Shown here piece by piece: positions 16,354 to 25,244 of a stretch of DNA of 64,000 nt. Origin of the DNA: an alpha proteobacterium AAP38 (GTDB lineage Bacteria > Pseudomonadota > Alphaproteobacteria > Azospirillales > Azospirillaceae); contig LJHR01000035.1 of NCBI GenBank assembly GCA_001296005.1, positions 1 to 64,000 of the forward strand, given 5' to 3'. Made by a program: the position numbers and the translations under genes. Numbering within the stretch: position 1 is the stretch's first letter; every line of letters begins with the position of its first letter. The notes beneath the pieces were generated by a model. It did no database searches. It was given only the letters and a program-made list of their open reading frames with translations, and had not been told where the DNA came from.

Positions 16354-16431
16354 ATGCGCGGCATTCTGCTTTGGGCCCTCGGTATCCCGATCCCTATCAT
16401 CATCATTCTGTATCTGGTCGGCGTGATTTAG
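16354..16431 (+). CDS. 25-residue single-pass membrane peptide
   Basis: A very short gene with a strong ribosome site (GAGGAG seven bases before ATG 16354). The product begins MRGILLWALGIPIPIIIILY and ends LVGVI; it is almost wholly hydrophobic, with a Pro-Ile-Pro kink. Very similar tiny proteins of this type (start MRGILLW, GIPIP in the middle) recur in Proteobacteria, by my recollection, as uncharacterised membrane peptides. It lies 66 bases after the coat-U gene and could be co-transcribed with it. Confidence 0.7.
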   Translation: MRGILLWALGIPIPIIIILYLVGVI

Positions 16432-16442
16432 CCGCGCGGATA

Positions 16443-16468
16443 GGTAGCGGCCCGGTCAGGCCGCTACC
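16443..16468. terminator. Hairpin at the prfC 3' end
   Basis: A perfect 10-bp stem GGTAGCGGCC/GGCCGCTACC with a six-base loop spans the prfC stop codon and lies between convergent genes. No T-run follows on either strand, so it is a possible two-way terminator rather than a certain one. Confidence 0.5.
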
Positions 16469-18072
16469 GTCGTCACGCTCTTGTTCTGCTCGCGCGTCTT
16501 CAGGAACCGCAAGGCCGGGAAATCCTCCTGCGCGCGGTTCAGCTGCCAGCCATTACGGGCCAGATAGACCAGCGCGCCGTCATGATCCTCGGCCAGATCG
16601 GCGCGGCGGCTGTCGATGAAGTTCTTCAGCGCCACCGGATCATCGCTTTCCACCCAGCGGGCAGCGTCATAGCCCGCCGTCTCGAACCGGGCCTTCATGC
16701 CATATTCGGCCTCAATGCGCGCGGCCAGCACTTCGAACTGCAGCTGACCGACCACGCCCACCACCCAATCGGCGCCGACGATGGGCTTGAAGACCTGCGA
16801 CGCCCCTTCTTCGGCGAAATGCTCCAGCGCCTTGCGCAGATGCTTCACCTTCATCGGGTCATCCAGGCGCACACGCTGCAACAGTTCGGGCGCGAAGCTT
16901 GGCACGCCCGTGTAGCGCAGTTCCTCGCCCTCGGTCAGCGTGTCACCGATGCGCAGGGTGCCGTGATTGGGAATGCCGATGATATCGCCGGGGAAGGCGT
17001 CTTCAGCCAGTTCACGGTCGCGGGCCAGGAACAGAACCGCATTGTTCACGGCCAGGATCTTGCCGCTGCGCATATGCTTCAGCTTGGTCCCGCGCTTGAA
17101 ATGGCCGGAACAGAGGCGGAAGAAGGCGATGCGGTCGCGGTGGTTGGGGTCCATGTTGGCCTGGACCTTGAACACGAAGCCCGTGACCTTGCCCTCGTCC
17201 GGTTCCACCATGCGGCCATCGGCCTTTTGATGGCGCGGCGGCGGGGCATAGGCGGCCAGACCCAGCAGCAGCTCACGCACGCCGAAATTATTGATGGCGG
17301 AGCCGAAGAAGACCGGTGTCTGGTGACCTTCACGATAGGTTTCCAGATTGAAGGGCGGGCACAGTTCCCGCACCATCGCCACATCCTCGCGCAGCTTGGC
17401 GGCCTGATCGGCGGGCAGCATCTGGTCGATCTTGGGATCGTCGATGCCGTTGCATTCCACGCCATCGGTCGCCACATCGCCCGAACGGCGATCCATCAGG
17501 ATCAGCCGGTCGCGGATCAGGTCATAACAGCCCCGGAAATCCGAGCCTGAGCCAATGGGCCAGGAAGCGGGCGTCACCTCCAGTTGCAGGTCGCGCTCCA
17601 CCTCGTCCATCAGATCGAATGGGTCGCGCGCCTCGCGGTCCATCTTGTTCACAAAGGTGATGATGGGCACATCACGCATGCGGCAAACCTCAAACAGTTT
17701 GCGCGTCTGCGCCTCGATACCCTTGGCCCCGTCGATCACCATCACAGCGCTGTCGACGGCGGTCAGGGTGCGATACGTATCTTCAGAAAAGTCTTCGTGG
17801 CCCGGCGTGTCGACCAGGTTGAAGGTGCGGTCGGCATAGTCGAAATTCATCACCGACGCCGTGACCGAAATCCCGCGCTCCCGCTCCACCTTCATCCAGT
17901 CCGACCGCGCGCGCCGCTGCTCGCCACGCGCCTTCACGGCACCCGCCATCTGAATGGCACCGCCGAACAGCAGCAGCTTTTCCGTCAACGTCGTCTTACC
18001 CGCGTCAGGGTGCGCGATGATGGCAAAGGTACGACGCTTGGCAACTTCGGTTTCGAGGATGTTGTCGGGCAT
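16456..18072 (-). CDS. prfC: Peptide chain release factor 3
   Basis: A 538-residue translational GTPase with G1 AHPDAGKTTLTE, switch II DTPGHEDFSE and G4 FVNKMDREARDP, followed by the RF3-specific domain with VEFDEP-region equivalents (VVGVVGQLQFEVLAARIEAE). RF3 removes RF1/RF2 from the ribosome after peptide release. Length and full motif set indicate an intact gene. Start ATG 18072 gives the canonical N-terminus. It is followed on its strand by nothing close and preceded by the helicase terminator. Confidence 0.97.
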   Translation of the reverse strand: MPDNILETEVAKRRTFAIIAHPDAGKTTLTEKLLLFGGAIQMAGAVKARGEQRRARSDWMKVERERGISVTASVMNFDYADRTFNLVDTPGHEDFSEDTYRTLTAVDSAVMVIDGAKGIEAQTRKLFEVCRMRDVPIITFVNKMDREARDPFDLMDEVERDLQLEVTPASWPIGSGSDFRGCYDLIRDRLILMDRRSGDVATDGVECNGIDDPKIDQMLPADQAAKLREDVAMVRELCPPFNLETYREGHQTPVFFGSAINNFGVRELLLGLAAYAPPPRHQKADGRMVEPDEGKVTGFVFKVQANMDPNHRDRIAFFRLCSGHFKRGTKLKHMRSGKILAVNNAVLFLARDRELAEDAFPGDIIGIPNHGTLRIGDTLTEGEELRYTGVPSFAPELLQRVRLDDPMKVKHLRKALEHFAEEGASQVFKPIVGADWVVGVVGQLQFEVLAARIEAEYGMKARFETAGYDAARWVESDDPVALKNFIDSRRADLAEDHDGALVYLARNGWQLNRAQEDFPALRFLKTREQNKSVTTVAA

Positions 18073-18137
18073 GACGCGTGCTCTTCAATCGGACAGCGGG
18101 CGCTGGTGGATTAACGGATACGGACCGAAACTTGAAA

Positions 18138-18180
18138 TGAAAAAGCCCCTCCCCCGGCCAGCGGCGGGAGAGGGGCTTCT
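18138..18180 (-). terminator. Rho-independent terminator of the DEAD-box helicase gene
   Basis: A GC-rich stem (GCCCCTCTCCC against GGGGGAGGGGC, read leftward) is followed on the minus strand by six T residues, a few bases past the helicase stop codon. Confidence 0.85.
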
Positions 18181-18191
18181 CCGGTCAGTGA

Positions 18192-19967
18192 TCAAGCCTG
18201 ACGGAACGGACGGCGCGTCGGGGCGGCACCGCCTTCGGCGCGGGCTTCACCTTGGCGTTCGCCACGGAATTCGCGGCGCTTTTCACCGCCATGGCCGGCG
18301 TCGCGGAAGTCGGCGCGGCCTTCGCCGCCATGGCCGTGGGGACGGCCCTTGCCGGCATGGGGCTTGTAGGGGTTGGCCTTGTGCGGGTGCGGGGTGCGGG
18401 CTTCACCGGCGACGGGGCTGGCATCCGGGGTCCAGGCGCGCTGGGGACGCTCGCCGCCTTGATGCTGGCCTTCGCCCTGGAAGTCGCGGCGTTCACGACG
18501 CTCGCCCTGGTAACCACCTTCACGGCGTTCGCCCTGCCAACCGCCCAGACGGTCGCTCTGCGAGCGCTGTTCGCCGCCCTGGTAACCACCCTCACGGCGT
18601 TCGGCGCGGAAGCCGCCTTCGGCGCGCTCGCCACCCTGGGCGCCATCACGGCGTTCGCCGCCCTGGTAACCACCCTCGCGGCGCTCACCACCCCAGCCGC
18701 CTTCACGGCGCTGGCCGCCATAGCCACCCTTGTTGCCATAGGGCTTGCCAGCCTGATTGCTGCGGGCGCCATACGGCTTGGGCCCGGCACCGCCGGGACG
18801 GAACTTGCTGCGCTCCGGCTCGGGCATCGGCTCCAGGCCCGGCAGAGTGGTCTGGATATGCGGCTGGCCCGTATACTGCTCAATCGCGCGGACCAGATTG
18901 CGGTCATGGCGGGTGAACAGGCTGTAGGAGATGCCGGTGGCACCGGCACGGCCGGTACGGCCAATACGGTGCACGTAATCTTCGGCAACGCGCGGCAGGT
19001 CGAAATTGATGACGTGGGACAGGTCGGAAATGTCGATGCCGCGGGCGGCAACGTCGGTGGCGACCAGCACGTTGATGCGGCTGTCACGCAGCCACTGCAC
19101 CACGCGGTTACGCTCGCGCTGCTGCATGTCGCCATGCAGCGGCATGGCGCGGTGGCCCTGCTCGGACAGGCGGTCGGCCATCACATCGCAATCGGCCTTG
19201 GTCGCCATGAAGATGATGCCCTTGCCGAAGGCTTCATCTTCCAGCAGGCGGCCCAGCAGCTTGTGCTTGTGGTCCAGCCCGTCGGCGCGCAGCCACCGCT
19301 GCTCAATGGAGGTGTTGGTGACAGCCTTGCCGGCCACATCGACGCGCACCGGGTTCTTGGTCAGGCTGGCGGCCAGCTTTTCCGCGGTGCGGTCCAGCGT
19401 GGCGGTGAACAGCAGGGTCTGGCGACCTTCCGGGCAGGCGCCGGCGATCTGTTCCACGGCATCGCGGAAGCCCATGTCCAGCATGCGGTCGGCTTCGTCC
19501 AGCACCAGCATCTCGATGCAGGACAGGTCGACCTTGCCGTTTTCCAGATGATCGATCAGGCGGCCCGGCGTCGCGACGATCAGATCGGCGCGGCGGCGCA
19601 ACATCTCGATCTGGGCGCGGTAGGGCATGCCGCCCAGCACGGTGCCGGTCTGGATACGACCGAATTTCGACAGAAGGCGAACCTGCTCCAGCACCTGGCT
19701 GGCCAGTTCACGCGTCGGCGTCAGCACCAGGACGCGCGGGCCCCAGGAACCGGCCTGACGCTCCGACGCGGCAATGCGGGCCAGAGCCGGCAGCACGAAT
19801 GCGGCGGTCTTGCCGGTGCCGGTGTTGGCGGAGGCCACGACATCCTGGCCCTCCAGCGCGGCGGGAATGGCCTGCGCCTGGATCGGGGTCGGGTTGATAT
19901 AGCCCAGCTCGGCCACGGCCTGCATCAGGGAAGCGGGAAGAGCGAGATCGGAAAAGGTAATGGTCAA
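18192..19967 (-). CDS. DEAD-box RNA helicase with long RGG-like C-terminal tail
   Basis: The helicase core has all key motifs: Q-motif (YINPTPIQAQAIP), ANTGTGKTAAF (Walker A), PTRELASQ, VLDEADRMLDMGF, FTATL, and HRIGRTGRAG. It resembles the RhlE group and should remodel RNA in ribosome assembly or cold adaptation. Beyond about residue 390 comes a 200-residue basic tail with repeated GGERREGGYQ units, then a His/Gly/Arg-rich end, which probably binds RNA non-specifically. The start is uncertain: TTG 19967 gives the family-like N-terminus (TITFSDLALP); GTG 20006 or TTG 20045 are in frame upstream. The strong terminator downstream marks a single-gene unit. Confidence 0.92.
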   Translation of the reverse strand: MTITFSDLALPASLMQAVAELGYINPTPIQAQAIPAALEGQDVVASANTGTGKTAAFVLPALARIAASERQAGSWGPRVLVLTPTRELASQVLEQVRLLSKFGRIQTGTVLGGMPYRAQIEMLRRRADLIVATPGRLIDHLENGKVDLSCIEMLVLDEADRMLDMGFRDAVEQIAGACPEGRQTLLFTATLDRTAEKLAASLTKNPVRVDVAGKAVTNTSIEQRWLRADGLDHKHKLLGRLLEDEAFGKGIIFMATKADCDVMADRLSEQGHRAMPLHGDMQQRERNRVVQWLRDSRINVLVATDVAARGIDISDLSHVINFDLPRVAEDYVHRIGRTGRAGATGISYSLFTRHDRNLVRAIEQYTGQPHIQTTLPGLEPMPEPERSKFRPGGAGPKPYGARSNQAGKPYGNKGGYGGQRREGGWGGERREGGYQGGERRDGAQGGERAEGGFRAERREGGYQGGEQRSQSDRLGGWQGERREGGYQGERRERRDFQGEGQHQGGERPQRAWTPDASPVAGEARTPHPHKANPYKPHAGKGRPHGHGGEGRADFRDAGHGGEKRREFRGERQGEARAEGGAAPTRRPFRQA

Positions 19968-20325
19968 GGAACGTGCTTTCTTCGGACAAAGCCAAACGCT
20001 CCGCACCGCCGGCCCTTGACGGGTCCGGACGCGGTTGGAGCGCAAGGGATGCCAAACGTCGGGGTTATCCCGGCGCTGGCGGTTGCGCTTCGGAGCGGCT
20101 TCTGCTGGTTCGGAAAGCGAAGGGCGGCACCATCAGGGCGATGGGCAGCGACACGACCCGACTCTCATCATTCGGGGCGTATCTTATTGGTGGCATGGGT
20201 GGCCACCGGGGGCCCCACAGCCACTCGGTTACGGAACGGACCATGACGGAAACCATGCTGTTGCACCAGCGAAATCCGTCCAGCCCCATCACAAGGCTGG
20301 GCAGCGCGCGGCGCAGGGCGAGTGC

Positions 20326-20412
20326 AAAAGCAGAAACATTGCACGAGCCAAACTTTCCCCGCTTGAGCGGAGACGCAAAGCATCGTAAGTTACATTTAAC
20401 TTTTTACTTGAC
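20326..20412 (+). promoter_or_regulatory. Candidate c-di-GMP-I (GEMM-like) riboswitch leader
   Basis: The leader of the next gene contains GCACGAGCCAAAC, then a CCGC-TTGA-GCGG hairpin, then GAGACGCAAAGC. This order matches the conserved core of c-di-GMP-I riboswitches (GCAAAC, P1b hairpin, GACGCAAAGC). A second hairpin (AAGTTA/TAACTT) follows and runs into five T residues seven bases before the ribosome-site region. The apical loop is TTGA rather than the usual GNRA, and the second helix does not match the consensus well, so this remains a candidate. Confidence 0.42.
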
Positions 20413-20428
20413 ATTCCCAGGAGGTTGC

Positions 20429-21496
20429 ATGTTTGCAACGAAATTGATCCCCGTCGCAGCGTGCGCGCTACTGCTGGCTGGCCCAGTACATGCCGCATCC
20501 AGCTGGCAGGAAGCCAACAAGGCTTCTGTGGCGTTGATGGTGGAAGGCAAGTTGCAGCCGGCCTTCGACTTGGCGTGGCAGGCCGCAGAACTGTATGAGA
20601 AGGCCCCCAACTACAAGCCCAGCAATCATGAGCGTCTGCTGCTGAACGCGGCCGACATCTTCCTGCAGATCCAGAATCCGGCCAAGACACCGGAAATGCT
20701 GCAAAAGGCGCTGACAGCCATTGGCCGGCATGTGCCCGAGGGGGCGCCGGAAACCATCGCGCTGAATGAGCAACTGGCCAAGTCCTATCTGGCCCTGGGC
20801 GACAAGGCGAAGGCCAAGCTGATCTATGAGCGGGTGGCCACGCTTTATGAAAAGAACTATGGCGCCGATAGCGTAGGCAGCGTGAATGCGCAGCTGGAAC
20901 TGGTCCGCACCGCCAAGGCCGCCCGCGATGCGGCCACGGCCCAGCGCTATCTGGATCGGATCGACGGCCTGACCAAGAGCCTGCCTGCCGATCATCCGAT
21001 CCGCCTGCAGGTGGAATTTGAACAGGCCATGGGCGCCATTGATGCCGGTCGCGACAGCGCCGCCGGCGCGCAGCTTCGTTCCATCGTGAGGCAGGCGCGG
21101 GCGTCGGAGAATGTGGCGATGCGCAGCCTGGCCCGCGATGCCTATGGCATGCTGGCCTTCATTGCGCAGCGTGAGGGCGATCCGCAGACCGAGGACCGCA
21201 TGGTGGAGGCCACGCGCGGCCTGCCGCAGCATGCCGGCGGTCCGCAGCCCCTGTTCCGCTCCATCCCGGAAAGCATCGAGAGCGGGCTGACCGGGTCCGC
21301 CACCATGGAGCTGCGCGTATCCACCGCCGACGGCAAGGTCAAGGAAGTCCGCGTTCTGGAAAGCTCCGGCGATCCGAAATATGTATCCGTTATGACCAAG
21401 TCCATCCTGAACTGGCGCTTCCAGCCCACCGCGACCGAAGGGTCAGCCGGATCGCTGGTCACCGTGCGGCAGAGCGTCAGCAACGCGGCAAGCTGA
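20429..21496 (+). CDS. Secreted TPR-like protein with TonB C-terminal-type domain (copy 1)
   Basis: ATG 20429, with an AGGAGG five bases upstream, starts a 355-residue protein with a signal peptide (LIPVAACALLLAGPVHAASS). The middle is alpha-helical and TPR-like (AFDLAWQAAELYEKAPNYKP; DKAKAKLIYERVATLYEKNY). The last 90 residues have the TonB-C pattern (GSATMELRVSTADGKVKEVR, then VLESSGDP, NWRFQP). Unlike true TonB it has no Pro-rich spanning arm, so it probably works wholly in the periplasm. It is followed at once by a divergent copy. The leader carries a possible c-di-GMP riboswitch. Function is unknown. Confidence 0.82.
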   Translation: MFATKLIPVAACALLLAGPVHAASSWQEANKASVALMVEGKLQPAFDLAWQAAELYEKAPNYKPSNHERLLLNAADIFLQIQNPAKTPEMLQKALTAIGRHVPEGAPETIALNEQLAKSYLALGDKAKAKLIYERVATLYEKNYGADSVGSVNAQLELVRTAKAARDAATAQRYLDRIDGLTKSLPADHPIRLQVEFEQAMGAIDAGRDSAAGAQLRSIVRQARASENVAMRSLARDAYGMLAFIAQREGDPQTEDRMVEATRGLPQHAGGPQPLFRSIPESIESGLTGSATMELRVSTADGKVKEVRVLESSGDPKYVSVMTKSILNWRFQPTATEGSAGSLVTVRQSVSNAAS

Positions 21497-21514
21497 CAGG
21501 TTAAAATACACCAT

Positions 21515-21538
21515 ACGATTGCATGCATTTGCAATCGT
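21515..21538 (+). terminator. Hairpin between the tandem TPR/TonB-C genes
   Basis: A perfect 9-bp stem ACGATTGCA/TGCAATCGT with loop TGCATT lies 18 bases after the first gene's stop. No T-run follows, so it could equally be an mRNA processing or stabilising site. Confidence 0.5.
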
Positions 21539-21578
21539 GCAATCTCCTGTATTGAATGACGCCCCCCGGAAAGATATC

Positions 21579-22715
21579 GTGCAGCCCGCGATATTTTCCG
21601 GGGGTTTCCATGCGTGTTGCCGTCTGGCTGTCTGTGCCCTGCTGCTATCATCCTTGCCGGCATCGGCCATGACGTGGCAGGAGGCGAACAAGGCCTCCGT
21701 GGCGATGATGAATGAAGGCAAGCTGAACGAGGCCTTCGATCTGGCCTGGCAGGCAGCAGAACTCTACGAGCAGTCACCCACCTATAAGGCGGCCAGCCAT
21801 GAGCGACTGCTGCTGAACGCCATCGATATTTTCCTGCGTACGGCCAAGGACCGGGCCGCCCCCAGCACGATCCGCAAAGCCATCGTGGCCCTGAAACGCC
21901 ATGTCGGCCCGGAGGATGGAACCCTGATCGCGGTGCATGAGCAATTGTCACTGGCGCTGATCCGTGCCGGGGATTTTGAGGCGGCGCGCGATGCACAGGA
22001 TCAGGTCATCAACCTGTATGCCAAGAATTTCGGCGCGGAATCGGTGGGACATGTCAACGCCCTGTTGACCCAGGCGCGGCAGTTGAAGGGCGCCATGGAC
22101 ATCGTTGATGTCCGCAAGTACCTGGACCGCGCCTCCGCCGTGGTCCAGGCTGTGCCGGCCAATCATGTCGTCCGCCTGATGGTGGATTATGAACATGCCC
22201 TGCTGACCATGGAAACCGGTCGCAAGGATGAGGCCGAGGCCATGTTCATCTCCGTCGCGGACCGGGGTGTCGGGCAGGATGATGCGGCGGTGAAGGCGGT
22301 TCTGCGTCCCACCTATGGCATGCTGGCCTATATCGCCTTCAAGCGCGGGGACAGCGTGACGGAGGACAAGTGGGTCGAGGCGACGCGCGGATTGCCGGTA
22401 CCGGAGGGTGAGGTGAAACCGCTGTTCCGGGAGGTGCCGGACACACCGGACAACCGCATCTCCGTATCGGGGCAGGTGACCATCGAATTCATGGTGTCCA
22501 CCGCCGATGGTCGGGTGAAGGAAACCAAGATTCTGGAGAAATCCGGCAACCCGCAATATGCGACATCGGTTGATAAGGCCGTTCGCACATGGCGTTACCA
22601 GCCGACGGTGCCGGTAGGCGATCCCGGCACCCTGATCCGTCAGAAGCAGACCTTCGGTTATCAGTATGAAAACGAAGAGGCAGAGGTCGGGTCACGGTTC
22701 AAGCGGCGGAACTGA
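21579..22715 (+). CDS. Secreted TPR-like protein with TonB C-terminal-type domain (copy 2)
   Basis: A paralogue of the preceding gene: MTWQEANKASVAMMNEGKLN matches SSWQEANKASVALMVEGKLQ, and the C-terminal TonB-like block (VTIEFMVSTADGRVKETKIL, RTWRYQP) aligns as well. It has a longer C-terminus (QYENEEAEVGSRFKRRN). The signal peptide core is LAVCALLLSSLPASA. No in-frame ATG precedes it; GTG 21579 with GGAAAG upstream is the best start, while TTG 21519 and GTG 21537 are alternatives. An out-of-frame ATG at 21610 sits where the copy-1 start would be, which may hint at a past frameshift. About 378 residues. Confidence 0.8.
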   Translation: MQPAIFSGGFHACCRLAVCALLLSSLPASAMTWQEANKASVAMMNEGKLNEAFDLAWQAAELYEQSPTYKAASHERLLLNAIDIFLRTAKDRAAPSTIRKAIVALKRHVGPEDGTLIAVHEQLSLALIRAGDFEAARDAQDQVINLYAKNFGAESVGHVNALLTQARQLKGAMDIVDVRKYLDRASAVVQAVPANHVVRLMVDYEHALLTMETGRKDEAEAMFISVADRGVGQDDAAVKAVLRPTYGMLAYIAFKRGDSVTEDKWVEATRGLPVPEGEVKPLFREVPDTPDNRISVSGQVTIEFMVSTADGRVKETKILEKSGNPQYATSVDKAVRTWRYQPTVPVGDPGTLIRQKQTFGYQYENEEAEVGSRFKRRN

Positions 22716-22724
22716 TGCGTGAAG

Positions 22725-22752
22725 GCCGGGGCATCCAGACGGACGCCCCGGC
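22725..22752. terminator. Bidirectional hairpin between the TonB-C gene and glgP
   Basis: GCCGGGGC/GCCCCGGC with an inner TCC/GGA helix forms a very stable stem between two convergent genes; T-runs are absent. Confidence 0.6.
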
Positions 22753-22760
22753 GATTGCGG

Positions 22761-25244
22761 TCAATCCGCCGCATCCCCAACGGGCAGCACCGGCGCCACG
22801 CCCCAGATTTCGCTGGCATATTCCATGATGGTCCGATCGGAAGAGAACCAGCCCATACCGGCGGTATTCAAAATGGCCTTGGCCGTCCATTCCGCCTTAT
22901 CCCGGTAGAGCGCGCGGGCGGCACTGTGGGCGTTGCGGTAATCCTCGAAATCGGCGGTGACCAGGAAATGGTCGCCGTACAGCAATGCATCGACGATGGG
23001 GCGGAAACGTCCAGGGTCATCGGGGCTGAAAGCACCATTGCCGATCATGTCCAGCGCACGCTTTAAATGCGGGTTTGCACCCACGACGGCACGCGGGTCA
23101 AAGCCGCCACCCGACCGCAGATCCTGCACCTCCTGCGCGGTCAGGCCGAAAATGAAGATGTTGTCGGCGCCGACATGGTCGCGGATCTCGACATTGGCCC
23201 CGTCCAGGGTGCCGATGGTCAGGGCACCGTTCAGGGCCAGCTTCATATTGCCGGTGCCCGACGCCTCCATCCCCGCCGTTGAAATCTGTTCCGACAGGTC
23301 GGCGGCGGGCATGATGATTTCCGCCTGGCTGACATTGTAATTGGGCAGCATCACCAGTTTCAGCCGCCCGCGCACCAGCGGGTCATTATTCACCACCTTG
23401 GCAATGTCATTCGCCAGTTTGATGATCAGCTTGGCCTGGTGATAGGCGGGTGCTGCCTTGCCGGCCAGGATCTTGGTGACGGGGGTAAAGTCCCGGTTGG
23501 GATTGTCCCGGATATCATTATAGAGCGCCACCGTCTGCAACAGGTTCAGCAACTGCCGCTTATATTCATGGATACGCTTCACCTGCACATCGAACAGACT
23601 GTCGACATCGACATCGATGCGCAGGTGGCGAGCGATATAGGCGGCCAGCCGCTTCTTGTTCTGGCGTTTGGCCCGGCGGAATTCCTCCTGGAACACCTCG
23701 TCCCCTGCCCTGTCCTTCAAGGCTGCCAACTGCCCCAGATCGGTGATCCAGCCATCGCCGATGCGGCTGCTGATCAGGCGGGACAGGGCCGGGTTGGCCT
23801 GATGCAGCCAGCGGCGCGGGGTGATGCCGTTGGTCTTGTTGGTGATGCGTTCGGGGAACAGGCGGTGATAGTCGGCGAAAACCGTCTGCTTCATCAGGTC
23901 GGTATGCAGGGCAGAAACCCCGTTCACCTTGTGGCTGCCCAGAAAGGCCAGCCCGCCCATGCGCACCCGCCGCCCGCCATTCTCATCAATCAGGGACAGA
24001 CGGCGGATCGTATCGATATCGCAACGAGACCAAACCCCTTGCAGGAACTTGGCGTTGATATCGTAGATGATCTGCATATGCCGGGGCAGCACATGTTCCA
24101 TCATGCCCACGGGCCAGCTTTCCAGCGCCTCGGGCAGCAAGGTGTGGTTGGTATAGCTGAAGGTACGGCGGGTGATGTCCCAGGCCTTGTCCCAATCCAG
24201 CCCATGAATATCGATCAGGATACGCATCAGTTCGGCGATACCGATGGCCGGATGTGTGTCATTCAACTGAATGGCCGCCTTTTCCGGCAGCGCATCGAAA
24301 TCCTTATGATGCTGCATATAGCGGCGCAGGATGTCCTGGATGGACGCGCTGGTGAAGAAATATTCCTGCTTGAACCGCAGTTCGCGCCCCACTTCCGTCG
24401 CGTCATTGGGATAGAGCACGCGTGACAGGTTCTCCGACAGGACCTTGCCTTCCACAGCCTTCAGATAGTCGCCATCATTGAAATGGTGGAAGTTGAAATC
24501 ACTGGTGGCGCGGGCGGACCAAAGGCGTAAAGTATTGATCGTTTCGCCACCGTAACCGACGACGGGCGTGTCAAACGCCATGGCATGGACGGTTTCGGTA
24601 TCGACCCAGCGGCGGCGTTCCACCCCGGCCCCATCGATATAGGTTTCGACCCGGCCATGGAAATGGATCGGGTACAGCACCTCCGGCCGCGCAAACTCCC
24701 ACGGGTTGCCGAAACGCAGCCAATTGTCCGGGAACTCCACCTGAAAGCCCTGATCGAAGCGCTGTTCGAACAGACCATATTCATAGCGGATGCCATAGCC
24801 ATAGGCCGGCAGATGCTGCGTCGCCATGCTGTCCAGGAAACAGGCGGCCAACCGGCCCAGGCCGCCATTGCCCAGTGCCGGGTCGGGTTCGGCATCCAGC
24901 ACTTCTTCCAGGCGCAGGCCCAGACGGTCAACCGCCTCCCGGCAGACCTCCGTCAGGCCCAGATTGTCCAGATTGTTGGACAGAAGCCGGCCAATCAGGA
25001 ATTCCATTGAGAAGTAATAGATGCGCTTGGCATCAGCGGCATAAACCCCGCGCGTCGTGTCCATCCAGCGATCGACGACACGGTCACGCACCGACAAAGC
25101 GCCGGAGGTGAACCAGTCGCGGCGCGTCGCCGTCTTGGCATCCTTGCCCACCGAATAGACCAGCCATTCCAGGAAAGAGCGCTTCAGCGCGTCGACATCT
25201 TCGGCCTTGCGGCCAATTTCGCGGGAACGGTAACGGGCATCCAT
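22761..25244 (-). CDS. glgP: Glycogen phosphorylase
   Basis: An 827-residue GT35 enzyme. The pyridoxal-phosphate lysine lies in EASGTGNMKLALNGALTIG, and the glucan and phosphate site residues are in the surrounding GTLDGANVEIRDHVG. Other landmarks are EFLIGRLLSNNLDNLGL near the N-terminus and FQLNDTHPA-type sequence (AIQLNDTHPAIGIAELMR). It releases glucose 1-phosphate from glycogen. Length is normal and no glg synthesis genes are adjacent, so it appears as a lone gene here. ATG 25244 begins the expected MDARYRSREIGRKAED leader. Confidence 0.97.
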   Translation of the reverse strand: MDARYRSREIGRKAEDVDALKRSFLEWLVYSVGKDAKTATRRDWFTSGALSVRDRVVDRWMDTTRGVYAADAKRIYYFSMEFLIGRLLSNNLDNLGLTEVCREAVDRLGLRLEEVLDAEPDPALGNGGLGRLAACFLDSMATQHLPAYGYGIRYEYGLFEQRFDQGFQVEFPDNWLRFGNPWEFARPEVLYPIHFHGRVETYIDGAGVERRRWVDTETVHAMAFDTPVVGYGGETINTLRLWSARATSDFNFHHFNDGDYLKAVEGKVLSENLSRVLYPNDATEVGRELRFKQEYFFTSASIQDILRRYMQHHKDFDALPEKAAIQLNDTHPAIGIAELMRILIDIHGLDWDKAWDITRRTFSYTNHTLLPEALESWPVGMMEHVLPRHMQIIYDINAKFLQGVWSRCDIDTIRRLSLIDENGGRRVRMGGLAFLGSHKVNGVSALHTDLMKQTVFADYHRLFPERITNKTNGITPRRWLHQANPALSRLISSRIGDGWITDLGQLAALKDRAGDEVFQEEFRRAKRQNKKRLAAYIARHLRIDVDVDSLFDVQVKRIHEYKRQLLNLLQTVALYNDIRDNPNRDFTPVTKILAGKAAPAYHQAKLIIKLANDIAKVVNNDPLVRGRLKLVMLPNYNVSQAEIIMPAADLSEQISTAGMEASGTGNMKLALNGALTIGTLDGANVEIRDHVGADNIFIFGLTAQEVQDLRSGGGFDPRAVVGANPHLKRALDMIGNGAFSPDDPGRFRPIVDALLYGDHFLVTADFEDYRNAHSAARALYRDKAEWTAKAILNTAGMGWFSSDRTIMEYASEIWGVAPVLPVGDAAD

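Noticed and set aside
18252-20246. 664-residue plus-strand ORF opposite the DEAD-box helicase
   Set aside because: Ala/Thr/Gly-rich antisense shadow of the helicase and its repeat tail, with no domain signal.
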